From Methylococcales bacterium (GTDB taxonomy: Bacteria > Pseudomonadota > Gammaproteobacteria > Methylococcales > Methylomonadaceae), in contig JAPLRP010000057.1 in the NCBI GenBank assembly GCA_026399095.1, positions 1 to 47,593 of the forward strand: a DNA stretch of 47,593 bases, written 5' to 3'. Below, one piece after another: positions 1-8,728 of this stretch. The notes beneath the pieces were generated by a model. The model was not told the origin of the DNA, made no database searches, and saw only the letters and a program-made list of their open reading frames with translations. Each line of letters opens with the position of its first letter. The first letter of the stretch is position 1. The position numbers and the translations under genes were made by a program.

Positions 1-2
1 TC

Positions 3-128
3 AAAACGGACACCTATAAAAAAATAAAACTACTTGCTGTTGAAATGGATATGCCCATTACCAGATTAATTGATCTGATGTATGATGAGTATTTAAGATC
101 AAGATCACACCTTACATCCCCGCCCTGA
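3..128 (+). CDS. Ribbon-helix-helix (CopG/Arc-like) protein, C-terminal part
   Basis: This open frame enters from the left edge and stops at 126-128, giving about 41 residues. The visible part looks like the two helices of a ribbon-helix-helix DNA-binding domain: a first helix around TYKKIKLLAVEMD, a turn at MPIT, and a second helix around RLIDLMYDEYLRSR. The beta strand that would contact DNA lies just outside the window or in the first few residues. Such small proteins act as dimeric repressors or antitoxins, or as partners of ParA ATPases. The gene is convergent with the parA-like gene at 174-920. The last residues (SPP) are encoded inside a GC-rich hairpin, so the C-terminus may have been set by an insertion or by read-in to a terminator. 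Family assignment rests on the helix pattern only. Confidence 0.45.
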   Translation, partial: KTDTYKKIKLLAVEMDMPITRLIDLMYDEYLRSRSHLTSPP

Positions 129-140
129 ACGACGGGGCTT
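118..140. terminator. GC-rich hairpin between convergent genes (terminator or IS200/IS605-type end remnant)
   Basis: CCCCG at 118-122 pairs with CGGGG at 133-137 around a 10-base loop; a short run CTTTA follows on the plus strand. It lies between the ribbon-helix-helix gene, whose stop codon is inside the loop, and the convergent parA-like gene. The overall look (CATCCCCGCCC...GACGGGGCTTTACGG) resembles hairpins often seen at the right end of IS200/IS605-type elements. No transposase is in the window, so either reading is possible. Confidence 0.4.
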
Positions 141-173
141 TACGGTGCTTTCTGGTAAATTGACAACCTTCAC

Positions 174-920
174 TCAGTCATCAGTCCGCATCATAAGTTC
201 TTTCCAGAGTTCATTGTATGCATCCGTAGAGCGACTCTTATTAGTAAAACCACCCAAGGGCATGCGCTCCAATCCCATACGTTCTATGTCACTGGCATAA
301 GGAATCGCAGTATTTAAAATTTCAGGATGACTTTTGGATAGATTATCCATAATATCTTTATGCATGTTTTTACGGCGGTCAGCCATAGAAAAAAACGGGA
401 TCAGTGCTAAATTTTGTAACTTATGATCTTCTATAAAATCCTTTAGTTGCTCCAGCGTTCTTAAAGACAAGGTAGTCGGAATAATGGGGGATAATAAAAT
501 ATCGGCTGCTTCAAATACGGCCTCAGATAACAAAGAGATATTAGGCGGACAATCCAGAAAAATAAAATCGTAATCTTCAGCCAAAGGCTTTAATAACTTC
601 TTAATTTGTTGAGTTGGTTTTTTTTTGGCATCTAAAACAAGATCCAGATTTCTGAAGGAAAAATCTGCCGGCAACAAATCCAGATTTTCAAAATCAGTGC
701 CTTTAATCAGTCCTTCCAGCTCACGTTTTCCAGCAATTAAATCTTTACTGCCACCTTTTACTTTAGGCTTGATACGAAAATAATAGCTGCTGGCACCTTG
801 CGGATCCAAATCCCAAACCAAAGTGCGATAACCTTTGCTAGCAGCAATATACGCCAAATTAACTGCGCTAGAGGTTTTTCCAACACCTCCTTTGATACTA
901 TACAAAGCCACTACTTTCAT
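174..920 (-). CDS. Orphan ParA-family (MinD-like) ATPase
   Basis: 248-residue cytoplasmic P-loop ATPase of the ParA/Soj family, which dimerises on ATP and positions cargo such as DNA or protein clusters. The deviant Walker A KGGVGKTS is at residues 10-17 with the signature lysine K10. The A' motif WDLDPQG is at 36-42 and Walker B FIFLDCPP at about 119-126. I chose the ATG at 920 because AGGAG lies 6 bases upstream; a TTG at 938 is in frame but would place that Shine-Dalgarno inside the gene. No ParB-like partner or parS-like site is seen nearby. The only small DNA-binding candidate is the ribbon-helix-helix fragment at 3-128, which is convergent rather than co-transcribed. The cargo cannot be inferred. 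Confidence 0.85.
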   Translation of the reverse strand: MKVVALYSIKGGVGKTSSAVNLAYIAASKGYRTLVWDLDPQGASSYYFRIKPKVKGGSKDLIAGKRELEGLIKGTDFENLDLLPADFSFRNLDLVLDAKKKPTQQIKKLLKPLAEDYDFIFLDCPPNISLLSEAVFEAADILLSPIIPTTLSLRTLEQLKDFIEDHKLQNLALIPFFSMADRRKNMHKDIMDNLSKSHPEILNTAIPYASDIERMGLERMPLGGFTNKSRSTDAYNELWKELMMRTDD

Positions 921-1256
921 TATATGCTCCTGTTGCAATGAATATGCTCATAAAAAACTATTGATAGTACCACTTGAACATCAATCAAGTTGCTCACATA
1001 TCTTTTTTGTTTGAACGATTATTTTATCTTAAATTAACACAGCAAAGAGGCCATTTATCAAGCAACTTGAATAAACTGTCATCTACCGATATTAAAAAGC
1101 CACATTAAATTAGCATTTAAATACTTTCTTATGCCAAGTTCATCAAGAACGCAACCGGCTTATAGTTTATAATTAGCTACTTTATTAAAGTTTTCATCGA
1201 CCAGCGTATGTTTATATTAACGCTAGGTATCGACTGTCATTGGTTAAAATATCTCC
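921..1256. other. Divergent intergenic region between parA-like gene and prfB
   Basis: 336 bases without a gene. A TATAAT hexamer at 1168-1173 is a possible -10 box for prfB on the plus strand, but no good -35 sits 16-18 bases upstream. The rest is AT-rich with no repeat or RNA gene that I can recognise. The first bases (921-938) contain the parA-like ribosome-binding site. Confidence 0.4.
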
Positions 1257-2355
1257 ATGCAAGAAATAAATCCGATTAAAAATAAAATAGCTGACCTGAA
1301 AGATCGTGGCGATGCCCTTAGGAGGTATCTTTGACTTCGATGTTAAGAATGAACGCTTAGTCGAAGTTTTACTGGAACTGGAAAACCCCAAGATTTGGGA
1401 TAATCCCGAACAGGCGCAAACGTTAGGTAAAGAACGCGGACAACTTGAAGTTATTGTTAATACCATTAATGAGCTAGAGCGTGGACTAACCGATGCTGAA
1501 GAATTGTTACTTATGGCGATTGAAGAAGATGACGAGGAAACCGTTGATACCGTTGTTGATGATTTGGCTCATTTTGAAAAAAGAGTGGCTGCGCTTGAAT
1601 TCAGACGTATGTTTTCAGGTGAAATGGATCCCAATAATGCCTTTTTGGATATACAGTCAGGTTCCGGCGGCACCGAGGCACAAGATTGGGCCTCTATTAT
1701 AGAACGGATGTTTTTACGTTGGGGTGAGCGCAAAGGCTTTAAAACCGAACTCATTGAAGAATCACAAGGCGATGTTGCCGGCATTAAAAGCGCCACTATT
1801 CGCTTTGAAGGTGAATACGCCTTTGGTTGGTTACGCACCGAAACCGGTGTCCATCGACTGGTTAGAAAATCACCCTTCGATTCCGGTAATCGTCGCCACA
1901 CCTCATTTGCGTCGGTGTTTGTATCACCTGAGATAGATGACGATATTGATATTGACATTAACCCTGCCGATATTCGGGTGGATGTTTATCGTGCCAGCGG
2001 TGCGGGAGGACAGCATATCAACAAAACCGAATCCGCCGTGCGTATGACTCATAATCCGACCGGCATTGTCGTACAATGCCAAAGCGATCGCTCGCAACAT
2101 AAAAACCGCGCGACTGCTATGAAGCAATTAAAAGCCAAATTGTATGAACTGGAAATGCGTAAACGGAGTGAATCAGCCCAAGCCTTGGAAGATACGAAAT
2201 CCGACATAGGCTGGGGCAGCCAAATCCGTTCTTATGTGCTAGACCAATCGCGCATTAAGGATTTACGCACCGGCGTGGAAACCGGTAATACTCAAGCCGT
2301 TTTGGATGGTGATCTGGATCAGTTTATTGAAGCCAGTTTGAAAAGTGGCTTGTAA
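1257..2355 (+). CDS. prfB: Peptide chain release factor 2, with programmed +1 frameshift
   Basis: RF2 recognises UGA and UAA stop codons and triggers peptide release on the ribosome. Translation starts at ATG 1257 and reads 25 codons to CTT (1329-1331). The next codon is an in-frame TGA (1332-1334). Slipping one base forward resumes at GAC 1333 and runs to the stop at 2353-2355, giving 365 residues, the same as E. coli RF2. The recoding signal is classical: AGGAGG at 1320-1325 acting as an internal Shine-Dalgarno, then TAT CTT TGA C. The downstream part has the SPF stop-recognition tripeptide (in [13 protein letters not shown]) and the catalytic GGQ (in [13 protein letters not shown]). Regulation is autogenous: low RF2 slows termination at TGA and favours the shift. 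It lies just upstream of lysS, as in E. coli. The start ATG has no clear ribosome-binding site. Confidence 0.97.
1320..1335 (+). promoter_or_regulatory. prfB programmed +1 ribosomal frameshift site
   Basis: AGGAGG (1320-1325), TAT, the slippery CTT (1329-1331), the stop TGA (1332-1334) and a following C form the standard RF2 autoregulatory signal. A strict conceptual translation from 1257 ends at codon 26; only a +1 shift joins it to the long frame that encodes RF2. Confidence 0.95.
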
Positions 2356-2419
2356 CTACTGAACAAAAAACCTCTCAATTCGACCAACGTTATTTTTATA
2401 ATATTATTGTTAAAAAGCC

Positions 2420-3919
2420 ATGTCTGAAATACAACAAGATGAACAAGAACAAATCAAGCAGCGCCGCAATAAACTAACTGAGCTGCGTGAAAGTGGCGGC
2501 ATTGCATTTCCTACCGATTTTCGTCGCAATGTGGTTGCAGGTGAACTTTTCGCCGAATATGGCGAAAAGACCAAAGAAGAATTAGAAGGCGAACCTGTCC
2601 GAGTCAAACTGGCTGGCAGGATGATGACCCGTCGTATAATGGGCAAAGCTAGTTTTGCACATATTCAGGATATGTCTGGAAAAATTCAGCTTTATGTCAC
2701 GCGAGACACCTTACCCGAAGGCTTCTATAACGAACAATTTAAAAAATGGGATATTGGTGATATTGTCGGTGCGGAAGGTGTGTTATTTATGACACAGACC
2801 GGCGAACTAAGCGTTAAGGTTGACGATATTCGTCTATTAACTAAAGCCTTGCGCCCTCTGCCAGAAAAATTTCATGGCCTTGCCGATCAGGAAATCAAAT
2901 ACAGGCAACGTTATCTGGATTTGATAATGAGCGAGCATTCACGCTCTACTTTTTTAATTCGTTCAAAGATAGTTGCCTACATACGCCAGTTTTTAATTGA
3001 GCGTCAATTCCTGGAAGTTGAAACTCCGATGATGCAAGTAATTCCAGGAGGAGCAACAGCAAGGCCTTTTACTACCTTTCATAATGCGCTAGATATGGAT
3101 ATGTTTTTACGCATAGCCCCAGAACTCTATTTAAAACGTCTGGTTGTGGGTGGCTTTGAACGAGTATTTGAAATTAACCGTAACTTTCGTAACGAAGGCT
3201 TATCGACTCGTCATAATCCTGAATTTACTATGCTGGAATTTTATCAGGCTTACGCAGAATATCACGATTTAATGGATTTAACCGAAGCCATGCTTCGCGG
3301 AATAGCCATTGAAGTGATGGGGGAAACGGTTGTCACTTATCAAGGTGAGCAATACGATTTTGGTAAGCCGTTTGATCGTATGACGGTAGTTGAATCTATC
3401 CTGCATTTTAATCCTGATTTGACTGCAACTGATCTTAACACCCGTGAAGCCGCTGTCAAAGTTGCTGAAAACTTGCGTATTCCCGTTAAGGAAGGTTACG
3501 GTTTAGGTAAAGTACAAATCGAGATTTTTGAAAAAACGGTAGAAAGCCGCTTAATGAACCCTACCTTCATTACTGCTTATCCGGTTGAAGTATCACCATT
3601 GGCAAGGCGTAATGATGATAATCCTCACGTAACCGATCGTTTTGAGTTTTTTGTCGGTGGCCGGGAAATTGCCAACGGCTTTACAGAGCTTAATGATGCA
3701 GAAGATCAAGCCGCTCGCTTTCAAAAACAAGTGGAAGAAAAAGAAGCAGGTGATGATGAAGCTATGCACTTTGATGCCGATTACATCGTCGCTTTGGAAC
3801 ACGGCATGCCCCCCACCGCTGGCGAAGGCATTGGCATTGATCGCTTGGTGATGTTATTTACCGACGCACCGTCAATTCGTGATGTATTACTGTTTCCACA
3901 CATGCGACCTAAAGGCTAA
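2420..3919 (+). CDS. lysS: Lysyl-tRNA synthetase, class II
   Basis: Charges tRNA-Lys with lysine in the cytoplasm. The 499-residue length fits bacterial LysS. The N-terminal OB-fold anticodon-binding domain covers roughly residues 55-150. The class II catalytic domain follows, with motif 2 visible as [19 protein letters not shown] and motif 3 as [17 protein letters not shown] near the C-terminus. It lies 64 bases after prfB on the same strand, the usual gammaproteobacterial pairing, so co-transcription is likely. No strong Shine-Dalgarno precedes the ATG at 2420. Assignment is secure. Confidence 0.97.
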   Translation: MSEIQQDEQEQIKQRRNKLTELRESGGIAFPTDFRRNVVAGELFAEYGEKTKEELEGEPVRVKLAGRMMTRRIMGKASFAHIQDMSGKIQLYVTRDTLPEGFYNEQFKKWDIGDIVGAEGVLFMTQTGELSVKVDDIRLLTKALRPLPEKFHGLADQEIKYRQRYLDLIMSEHSRSTFLIRSKIVAYIRQFLIERQFLEVETPMMQVIPGGATARPFTTFHNALDMDMFLRIAPELYLKRLVVGGFERVFEINRNFRNEGLSTRHNPEFTMLEFYQAYAEYHDLMDLTEAMLRGIAIEVMGETVVTYQGEQYDFGKPFDRMTVVESILHFNPDLTATDLNTREAAVKVAENLRIPVKEGYGLGKVQIEIFEKTVESRLMNPTFITAYPVEVSPLARRNDDNPHVTDRFEFFVGGREIANGFTELNDAEDQAARFQKQVEEKEAGDDEAMHFDADYIVALEHGMPPTAGEGIGIDRLVMLFTDAPSIRDVLLFPHMRPKG

Positions 3920-3932
3920 AGGCTCAGTCTAT

Positions 3933-4009
3933 GAAAGACGCAGAAAAAGTTGTGAGAATTAATTGATTAGATTTTTCGCGCTTTTCGCGTCTTTCGTGGA
4001 CAACTTTTT
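3933..4009. repeat. Short scrambled repeat between convergent lysS and gloB
   Basis: GAAAGACGC (3933-3941) and AAAAAGTTGT (3944-3953) both recur in reverse complement at 3987-3995 (GCGTCTTTC) and 4000-4009 (ACAACTTTTT). The order is X-Y then X'-Y', so they cannot form one simple hairpin. The minus-strand copy (GAAAGACGCGAAAAGCGCGAAAA) looks like a fragment of a dispersed intergenic repeat. A minor CGCG-CTTTT-CGCG stem lies at 3977-3989. Its function is unknown; it may contribute to termination of the two convergent genes. Confidence 0.4.
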
Positions 4010-4029
4010 AAGCCATCACCCCAACCTGA

Positions 4030-4794
4030 TCAAAACGAATCTTTACGTTTTCGCAGTTCTGTAAAAACCAACACCGGCGATTGGCTCTCCAATCCCAGGT
4101 TTTTTTGTATGCTAACACTGTCTTCCCTAAAAAATGGATTAGTTGCTTTTTCTTCTCCGATAGTAGAAGGCACTGTAGATTGATTCGCAGATCTCAGTTC
4201 CGCCACTTCAATTATTCTTTGCTGCAACTTAAAATTATCAGTTTCAATGCTTAAAGCAAAACGACCATTCGCTTGGGTATATTCGTGCGTGCAATAAACT
4301 CGGGTTGAGGGTGGCAAAACTTTTAATTTTTGCAATGACGTCCACATTTGCTCTGCAGTGCCTTCAAACAAACGACCGCAGCCCATAGCAAACAAAGTGT
4401 CTCCACAAAACAGCGCTTCATCTTTGGCAAAGTAATAAACAATATGCCCGATCGTATGACCTGACGTTTCAATAACAATAGCCTGATGCTCACCCAATGA
4501 GATAACATCATGTTCAAAAACACCTCTATCAATGCCCGGAATTCGCTCGCTATCCGCATGTGCGGCAATAATCTTGCAACCCGTTTTTTGCTTTAATTCC
4601 AGATTACCGCCGACATGATCCCAATGATGATGGGTATTTAAGATGTAAGTCAATTGCCAACCTTTTGACTCCAACAAATCCAAAACCGGTTTTGCTAAAG
4701 CAGGATCAACGACAGCCGTTTCTCCAGATACCGAGTCATGAAGTAGATAAATATAATTATCAGTTAAAACGGGGATTTGTACAATATCCAACAT
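4030..4794 (-). CDS. gloB: Hydroxyacylglutathione hydrolase (glyoxalase II)
   Basis: Hydrolyses S-lactoylglutathione to D-lactate and glutathione, the second step of methylglyoxal detoxification. The 254-residue protein has the metallo-beta-lactamase fold signature THHHWDH at residues 54-60, followed by further metal ligands in CGDTLFAMGCGRLFEG and THEYTQAN. The C-terminal region of about 80 residues matches the glyoxalase II substrate-binding domain in length. The gene stands alone, convergent with lysS and downstream of oadB on the same strand. A perfect inverted repeat at 4847-4881 lies 53 bases upstream of its start and could control it or terminate the oad operon. Confidence 0.93.
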   Translation of the reverse strand: MLDIVQIPVLTDNYIYLLHDSVSGETAVVDPALAKPVLDLLESKGWQLTYILNTHHHWDHVGGNLELKQKTGCKIIAAHADSERIPGIDRGVFEHDVISLGEHQAIVIETSGHTIGHIVYYFAKDEALFCGDTLFAMGCGRLFEGTAEQMWTSLQKLKVLPPSTRVYCTHEYTQANGRFALSIETDNFKLQQRIIEVAELRSANQSTVPSTIGEEKATNPFFREDSVSIQKNLGLESQSPVLVFTELRKRKDSF

Positions 4795-4846
4795 ATTTTA
4801 TGTACTTGTATAATTGAACTATTCTCGTTAGAGTTGAGTTGATAAT

Positions 4847-4881
4847 GTCCTAATTAAAATACGATTTATTTTAATTAGGAC
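4847..4881. repeat. Perfect 14-bp inverted repeat between oadB and gloB
   Basis: The arms 4847-4860 (GTCCTAATTAAAAT) and 4868-4881 (ATTTTAATTAGGAC) are exact reverse complements with a 7-base loop. The element starts 29 bases after the oadB stop. It is not followed by a T-run on either strand, so it is an atypical terminator; an operator for gloB or an RNA-stabilising hairpin is also possible. Confidence 0.6.
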
Positions 4882-4909
4882 CACTAGACGTTTTAACGTT
4901 ACTTGTAGA

Positions 4910-6037
4910 CTACTTAACCAAACTCAATAACACACCTGCAGCTACTGCAGAACCAATTACACCGGCCACATTAGGCCCCATGGCATGCATTAACAAGAAA
5001 TTATGGGGGTTACTTTCCAGCCCTAGCTTATTTGCAACCCTTGCAGCCATTGGCACTGCCGATACTCCAGCTGCACCAATCAATGGATTAATCGGAGTAT
5101 CGCTAAACCTATTCATTACCTTTGCCATAATAACGCCAGAAGCCGTACCGATAGCAAAAGCAACTGCCCCTAGCGCCAAGATACCAAGAGTTTCTAATTG
5201 CAAGAAAGCCTGGGCGCTTAATTTTGAACCTACCGCCAAGCCTAGAAAAATGGTCACAATATTGATAAGCTCATTTTGAGCCGTTTGACTCAAGCGATCA
5301 ACTACACCACAAGCATTCATTAAATTACCCAATGCAAACATCCCTATCAAGGGCGTGGCGGAGGGCAATAACAAAATTGACAGCAACAATAACATCAGAG
5401 GAAACACGATTTTTTCAGTTTTACTAACGGGACGCATTTGTTGCATTTCAATTTTGCGTTCATCTTCTGTAGTTAATGCCCGCATGATGGGTGGCTGAAT
5501 TAAAGGCACCAAAGCCATATAGGAATATGCAGCAACGGCAATGGCTCCCAGTAAATCAGGCGCTAGTTTTGATGCTACATAAATTGCTGTAGGGCCATCG
5601 GCTCCGCCAATAATACCAATCGCAGCAGCATCTCTTAAGCTAAATTCTAAACCCGGCACTATATTAAGCGCCAAAGCACCCAACAAAGAGGCAAAAATGC
5701 CAAATTGTGCAGCCGCTCCTAAGAGCATGGTTTTTGGATTTGCGAGCATAGGACCAAAATCAGTCATGGCTCCGACACCCATAAAAATGAGCAAAGGAAA
5801 TATTCCGGTCTTAATACCATAATAAAGGTAATATAAAATCCCACCTTCTTCGGCAATACCCGCAACTGGAATGTTACTAAGAATGGCACCAAAACCTATC
5901 GGTAATAATAATAAGGGTTCAAAGCCTTTTTTAATCGCTAGAAACAGTAATAAAAAGCCAACCAGCATCATAAAAGCCTGTCCACCGGTAAAATTATATA
6001 AACCAGTACTATGCCAAAGTGAAAGCAAATTTTCCAT
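4910..6037 (-). CDS. oadB: Na+-translocating decarboxylase (oxaloacetate decarboxylase) beta subunit
   Basis: Integral membrane subunit that decarboxylates carboxybiotin and couples the reaction to Na+ export. The 375-residue protein is almost wholly hydrophobic with about nine to eleven membrane spans. It contains family segments [20 protein letters not shown], which holds the conserved Asp of the Na+ path, and [14 protein letters not shown]. It is shorter than Klebsiella OadB (about 430) but in the range of many family members. It is the last gene of oadG-oadA-oadB, 26 bases after oadA. The same subunit type serves methylmalonyl-CoA and glutaconyl-CoA decarboxylases; the alpha subunit next door points to oxaloacetate. 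Confidence 0.92.
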   Translation of the reverse strand: MENLLSLWHSTGLYNFTGGQAFMMLVGFLLLFLAIKKGFEPLLLLPIGFGAILSNIPVAGIAEEGGILYYLYYGIKTGIFPLLIFMGVGAMTDFGPMLANPKTMLLGAAAQFGIFASLLGALALNIVPGLEFSLRDAAAIGIIGGADGPTAIYVASKLAPDLLGAIAVAAYSYMALVPLIQPPIMRALTTEDERKIEMQQMRPVSKTEKIVFPLMLLLLSILLLPSATPLIGMFALGNLMNACGVVDRLSQTAQNELINIVTIFLGLAVGSKLSAQAFLQLETLGILALGAVAFAIGTASGVIMAKVMNRFSDTPINPLIGAAGVSAVPMAARVANKLGLESNPHNFLLMHAMGPNVAGVIGSAVAAGVLLSLVK

Positions 6038-6063
6038 AAGATGTCTCTTGATTATTTCTGTTG

Positions 6064-7851
6064 TTACAAAGAAATCAAAGCATTACCGCCGGCTACTGCA
6101 CCGCCTTCCTTGATATTAACAGCTGTTACGGTACCTGCATATTTAGACCGCACCTCCGTTTCCATTTTCATAGCTTCCATGATAACAACAATCTCACCTT
6201 CCTCAACGACACTACCAACCTCAACCAGTATTTTAAGTATATTACCGGCCATTGGTGCATAAACAACTGAACTACTACTGGCTGGCACAACCGGACTTTG
6301 CTCGGCAATAATGGGTTGAATAGTTAGTGCTCCGCCAACCGGCCCAACAGTAACATTAAAATTTCTACCATCCACATTGACGGTATACCTTTCAGATCCA
6401 CCCTCTACAGCCACTGCTTTAGCCGCATTATTTGCCATTACAAAGGCATTTGCATCAGGACCTGCTTCAAATACGTCTGGATTGCCTCGATTAGCAAGAA
6501 ACTTCCAGCCAACTTGAGCAAACATGCCGTTAATCAATGCATCCTCTTCGATGTTTTCAGCGAGTTTTACCCCTTCAACTTTAGCTTTTTCTATGACTTC
6601 GGCGATCAATTTATCCATTTCCGGTTCTATTAAATCGGCTGGACGACAAATAATAGGCTGAGTACCATTTAGAACTCTATCTTGTAATTCCTTGTTAACA
6701 GGTGCTGGAGTTGCACCATACTCTCCTTTCAATATCCCCGCCGTTTCTTTGGTGATGGCTTTATAACGCTCACCATTCATGACATTCATAACCGCTTGGG
6801 TACCTACGATTTGCGAGGTTGGTGTTACCAGCGGAATAAATCCCAAATCTTCACGCACACGAGGAATTTCATTCATAACTTCATCAAACTTGTCAGAAGC
6901 ACCCTGCTCTTTAAGTTGACTTTCCATGTTGGTCAACATGCCGCCAGGCACTTGCGAAATCAAAATACGTCCATCAACACCTTTAAGGCTGCCTTCATAT
7001 TGAGCGTATTTTTTACGAATATCTCTAAAGTAATGCGCGATTTCTTCCAGTTTAACTAAATCCAAACCAGTAGCACGCTCGGTACCTTCAAGACTGGCAA
7101 CAATGGTTTCGGTAGCACTATGACCATAAGTCATACTGAGTGATGAAATCGCGGTATCAACATTATCGACACCGGCTTCTACAGCTTTAATAAGCGTACC
7201 GACACTTAAACCGGTTGTTGCATGACAGTGTAAATGAATCGGTATTTTAGTGCTTTTTTTCAATCGGCTAATCAACTCAAAAGCATCATAAGGCTTAAGC
7301 AATCCGGCCATATCTTTAATGCAGATAGAATGCGCACCCATATCTTCAATTTGCTTGCCCAAATTGACCCACGAATTCAACGTGTGAACCGGACTAGTAG
7401 TATAGGATATGGTGCCTTGAGCATGTGCGTCAGTATTGAGTACTGCTTTAACCGCATGCTCAATATTACGCATATCATTCATTGCATCAAAAATCCGGAA
7501 AACATCTATACCGTTAACGGCACAACGCTCAACAAATTTATCAACCACATCATCGGCGTAATGCCGATAACCCAAGATATTTTGTCCTCTGAGAAGCATT
7601 TGCTGAGGCGTTTTAGGCATTGCAGCTTTCAGCCTACGCAATCTTTCCCAAGGGTCTTCGCCGAGGTAACGAATACAGGCATCAAAAGTAGCACCACCCC
7701 ATGATTCGATCGACCAATAACCTATTTGATCGAGCTTTTCACAAATAGGCAGCATATCTTCTATGCGTAAACGAGTGGCTAAGATCGATTGATGAGCATC
7801 TCTCAACACTACTTCAGTGATAGCTAGGGGCTTTTTTTTATCTTTGGCCAT
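6064..7851 (-). CDS. oadA: Oxaloacetate decarboxylase alpha subunit, biotin-containing
   Basis: Carboxyltransferase that moves the carboxyl group of oxaloacetate to its own biotin, leaving pyruvate; OadB then decarboxylates the carboxybiotin and pumps Na+. The 595-residue protein starts with the TIM-barrel carboxyltransferase domain ([16 protein letters not shown] near the N-terminus; metal-site [11 protein letters not shown]). A PYC/OadA conserved domain follows, then a linker rich in small residues ([11 protein letters not shown]). It ends with a biotinyl domain whose EAMKMETEV motif puts biotin on about K562. A TGGAG ribosome-binding site precedes the ATG. In the absence of a Na+-pumping role it could resemble a pyruvate carboxylase B subunit, but oadB and oadG flank it. 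Confidence 0.95.
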   Translation of the reverse strand: MAKDKKKPLAITEVVLRDAHQSILATRLRIEDMLPICEKLDQIGYWSIESWGGATFDACIRYLGEDPWERLRRLKAAMPKTPQQMLLRGQNILGYRHYADDVVDKFVERCAVNGIDVFRIFDAMNDMRNIEHAVKAVLNTDAHAQGTISYTTSPVHTLNSWVNLGKQIEDMGAHSICIKDMAGLLKPYDAFELISRLKKSTKIPIHLHCHATTGLSVGTLIKAVEAGVDNVDTAISSLSMTYGHSATETIVASLEGTERATGLDLVKLEEIAHYFRDIRKKYAQYEGSLKGVDGRILISQVPGGMLTNMESQLKEQGASDKFDEVMNEIPRVREDLGFIPLVTPTSQIVGTQAVMNVMNGERYKAITKETAGILKGEYGATPAPVNKELQDRVLNGTQPIICRPADLIEPEMDKLIAEVIEKAKVEGVKLAENIEEDALINGMFAQVGWKFLANRGNPDVFEAGPDANAFVMANNAAKAVAVEGGSERYTVNVDGRNFNVTVGPVGGALTIQPIIAEQSPVVPASSSSVVYAPMAGNILKILVEVGSVVEEGEIVVIMEAMKMETEVRSKYAGTVTAVNIKEGGAVAGGNALISL

Positions 7852-7966
7852 TCTAAATTTTTCTCCAGGAATCTTTGTAAGTTCGAAATAGTTGAATTTT
7901 TTGGATCTATTGAATCTGCTAAATAATATTACCAGCTAAAGGCCACAGCCATTTAACCAAAAATCC

Positions 7967-8206
7967 TTAATTTTGTTTATGCTTACTTCGATGCTGATGT
8001 ACAGCTGCAGAAATAGCAGCAATGATGTTTTTATCAATGCCACTGGATACGGAGGGTGCTGTCCCAATAGCCGGAATATCGGGAAAAAAACGCTGCACCA
8101 ATGAGGACATTACGTTGATTGAGCCTACCAGCATGGTCAAAAAGAGAAACACAATGCCCATACCGGCAAACATTAATTCCACACCGCTACTCATCATTTC
8201 AGCCAT
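7967..8206 (-). CDS. oadG: Oxaloacetate decarboxylase gamma subunit
   Basis: 79-residue small membrane protein that anchors and assembles the alpha and beta subunits. It has one N-terminal membrane span (about residues 8-32, VELMFAGMGIVFLFLTMLVGS), a proline-containing linker, and a charged tail with histidines near the C-terminus (VHQHRSKHK), typical of the Zn-binding end of OadG. It is first in the operon, preceded by AAGG and by a good sigma-70-type promoter at 8266-8293. The 115-base gap to oadA contains no gene. Confidence 0.9.
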   Translation of the reverse strand: MAEMMSSGVELMFAGMGIVFLFLTMLVGSINVMSSLVQRFFPDIPAIGTAPSVSSGIDKNIIAAISAAVHQHRSKHKQN

Positions 8207-8265
8207 ATCGTCAAACCTTGATTTAATAATCTTTTATCTGTTGAAAATACTTAACGTTTTACTAC

Positions 8266-8293
8266 ATTATCCACAAAATCAAGCTTCTGACAA
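8266..8293 (-). promoter_or_regulatory. Candidate sigma-70 promoter of oadGAB
   Basis: On the minus strand TTGTCA (8293-8288) is followed after 16 bases by GATAAT (8271-8266), about 60 bases before the oadG start. Both hexamers match the consensus at 5 of 6 positions. Confidence 0.55.
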
Positions 8294-8728
8294 ACTAAAG
8301 ATACCTAATAGCTTTTTTTTACAAATACCCGATGATTTTATTGACTAGCAAGTACTAAAAAAGCACTAAAAATTCAACCTTGGCGGGACATCGCACGACA
8401 ACTAAAACAGCACAAACTTGACCAATTTTTCGAATACAATAATTATTAAATTAACCAAAATTGATACCTGAGAGCTCTTAACAAGAGTTTGATTATGACT
8501 TACAAAAAATCACACAAGATTAATCAAAGTAGCCATTCTCATTTCAAAAATACAAGGCCATCTTCACAAAACTGCACTGTTTTATATGGTTACGTATTGC
8601 ATTGGCAAGATACTCTCTTGTAAGAGAGTATCTGGGGGAAGATTTGTTATTTACATACAAGAGCGAAATTAGGACCTACGTTAAGAACAAGACCTAACAT
8701 CCGATGATTTCTATTTTAGAAGTTCTAA
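8294..8728. other. Intergenic region between oadG promoter and tpx end
   Basis: About 435 bases without a convincing gene. It holds a 24-base palindrome at 8609-8632 (listed separately) and a small CTCTT-AAC-AAGAG stem at about 8475-8487. It also holds a 42-codon plus-strand frame (8495-8623) that I do not accept as a gene. No RNA gene was recognised. Confidence 0.5.
8609..8632. repeat. 24-base palindrome downstream of tpx
   Basis: GATACTCTCTT (8609-8619) and AAGAGAGTATC (8622-8632) are exact reverse complements separated by GT. The element lies about 100 bases downstream of the tpx stop and about 400 bases upstream of oadG. No T-run follows on either strand, so it is either a dyad operator, a binding site, or an atypical terminator. 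Confidence 0.6.

Noticed and set aside
1212-1466. 84-codon minus-strand frame overlapping the start of prfB
   Set aside because: Lies opposite the RF2 coding region and has no protein-like features; a shadow frame.
7234-7704. 156-codon plus-strand frame inside oadA
   Set aside because: Fully antisense to a secure gene and without family features.
8495-8623. 42-codon plus-strand frame (MTYKKSHKINQ...) with a weak AAGAG upstream
   Set aside because: No recognisable family, weak ribosome-binding site, and it ends inside the palindrome; likely chance in AT-rich DNA.
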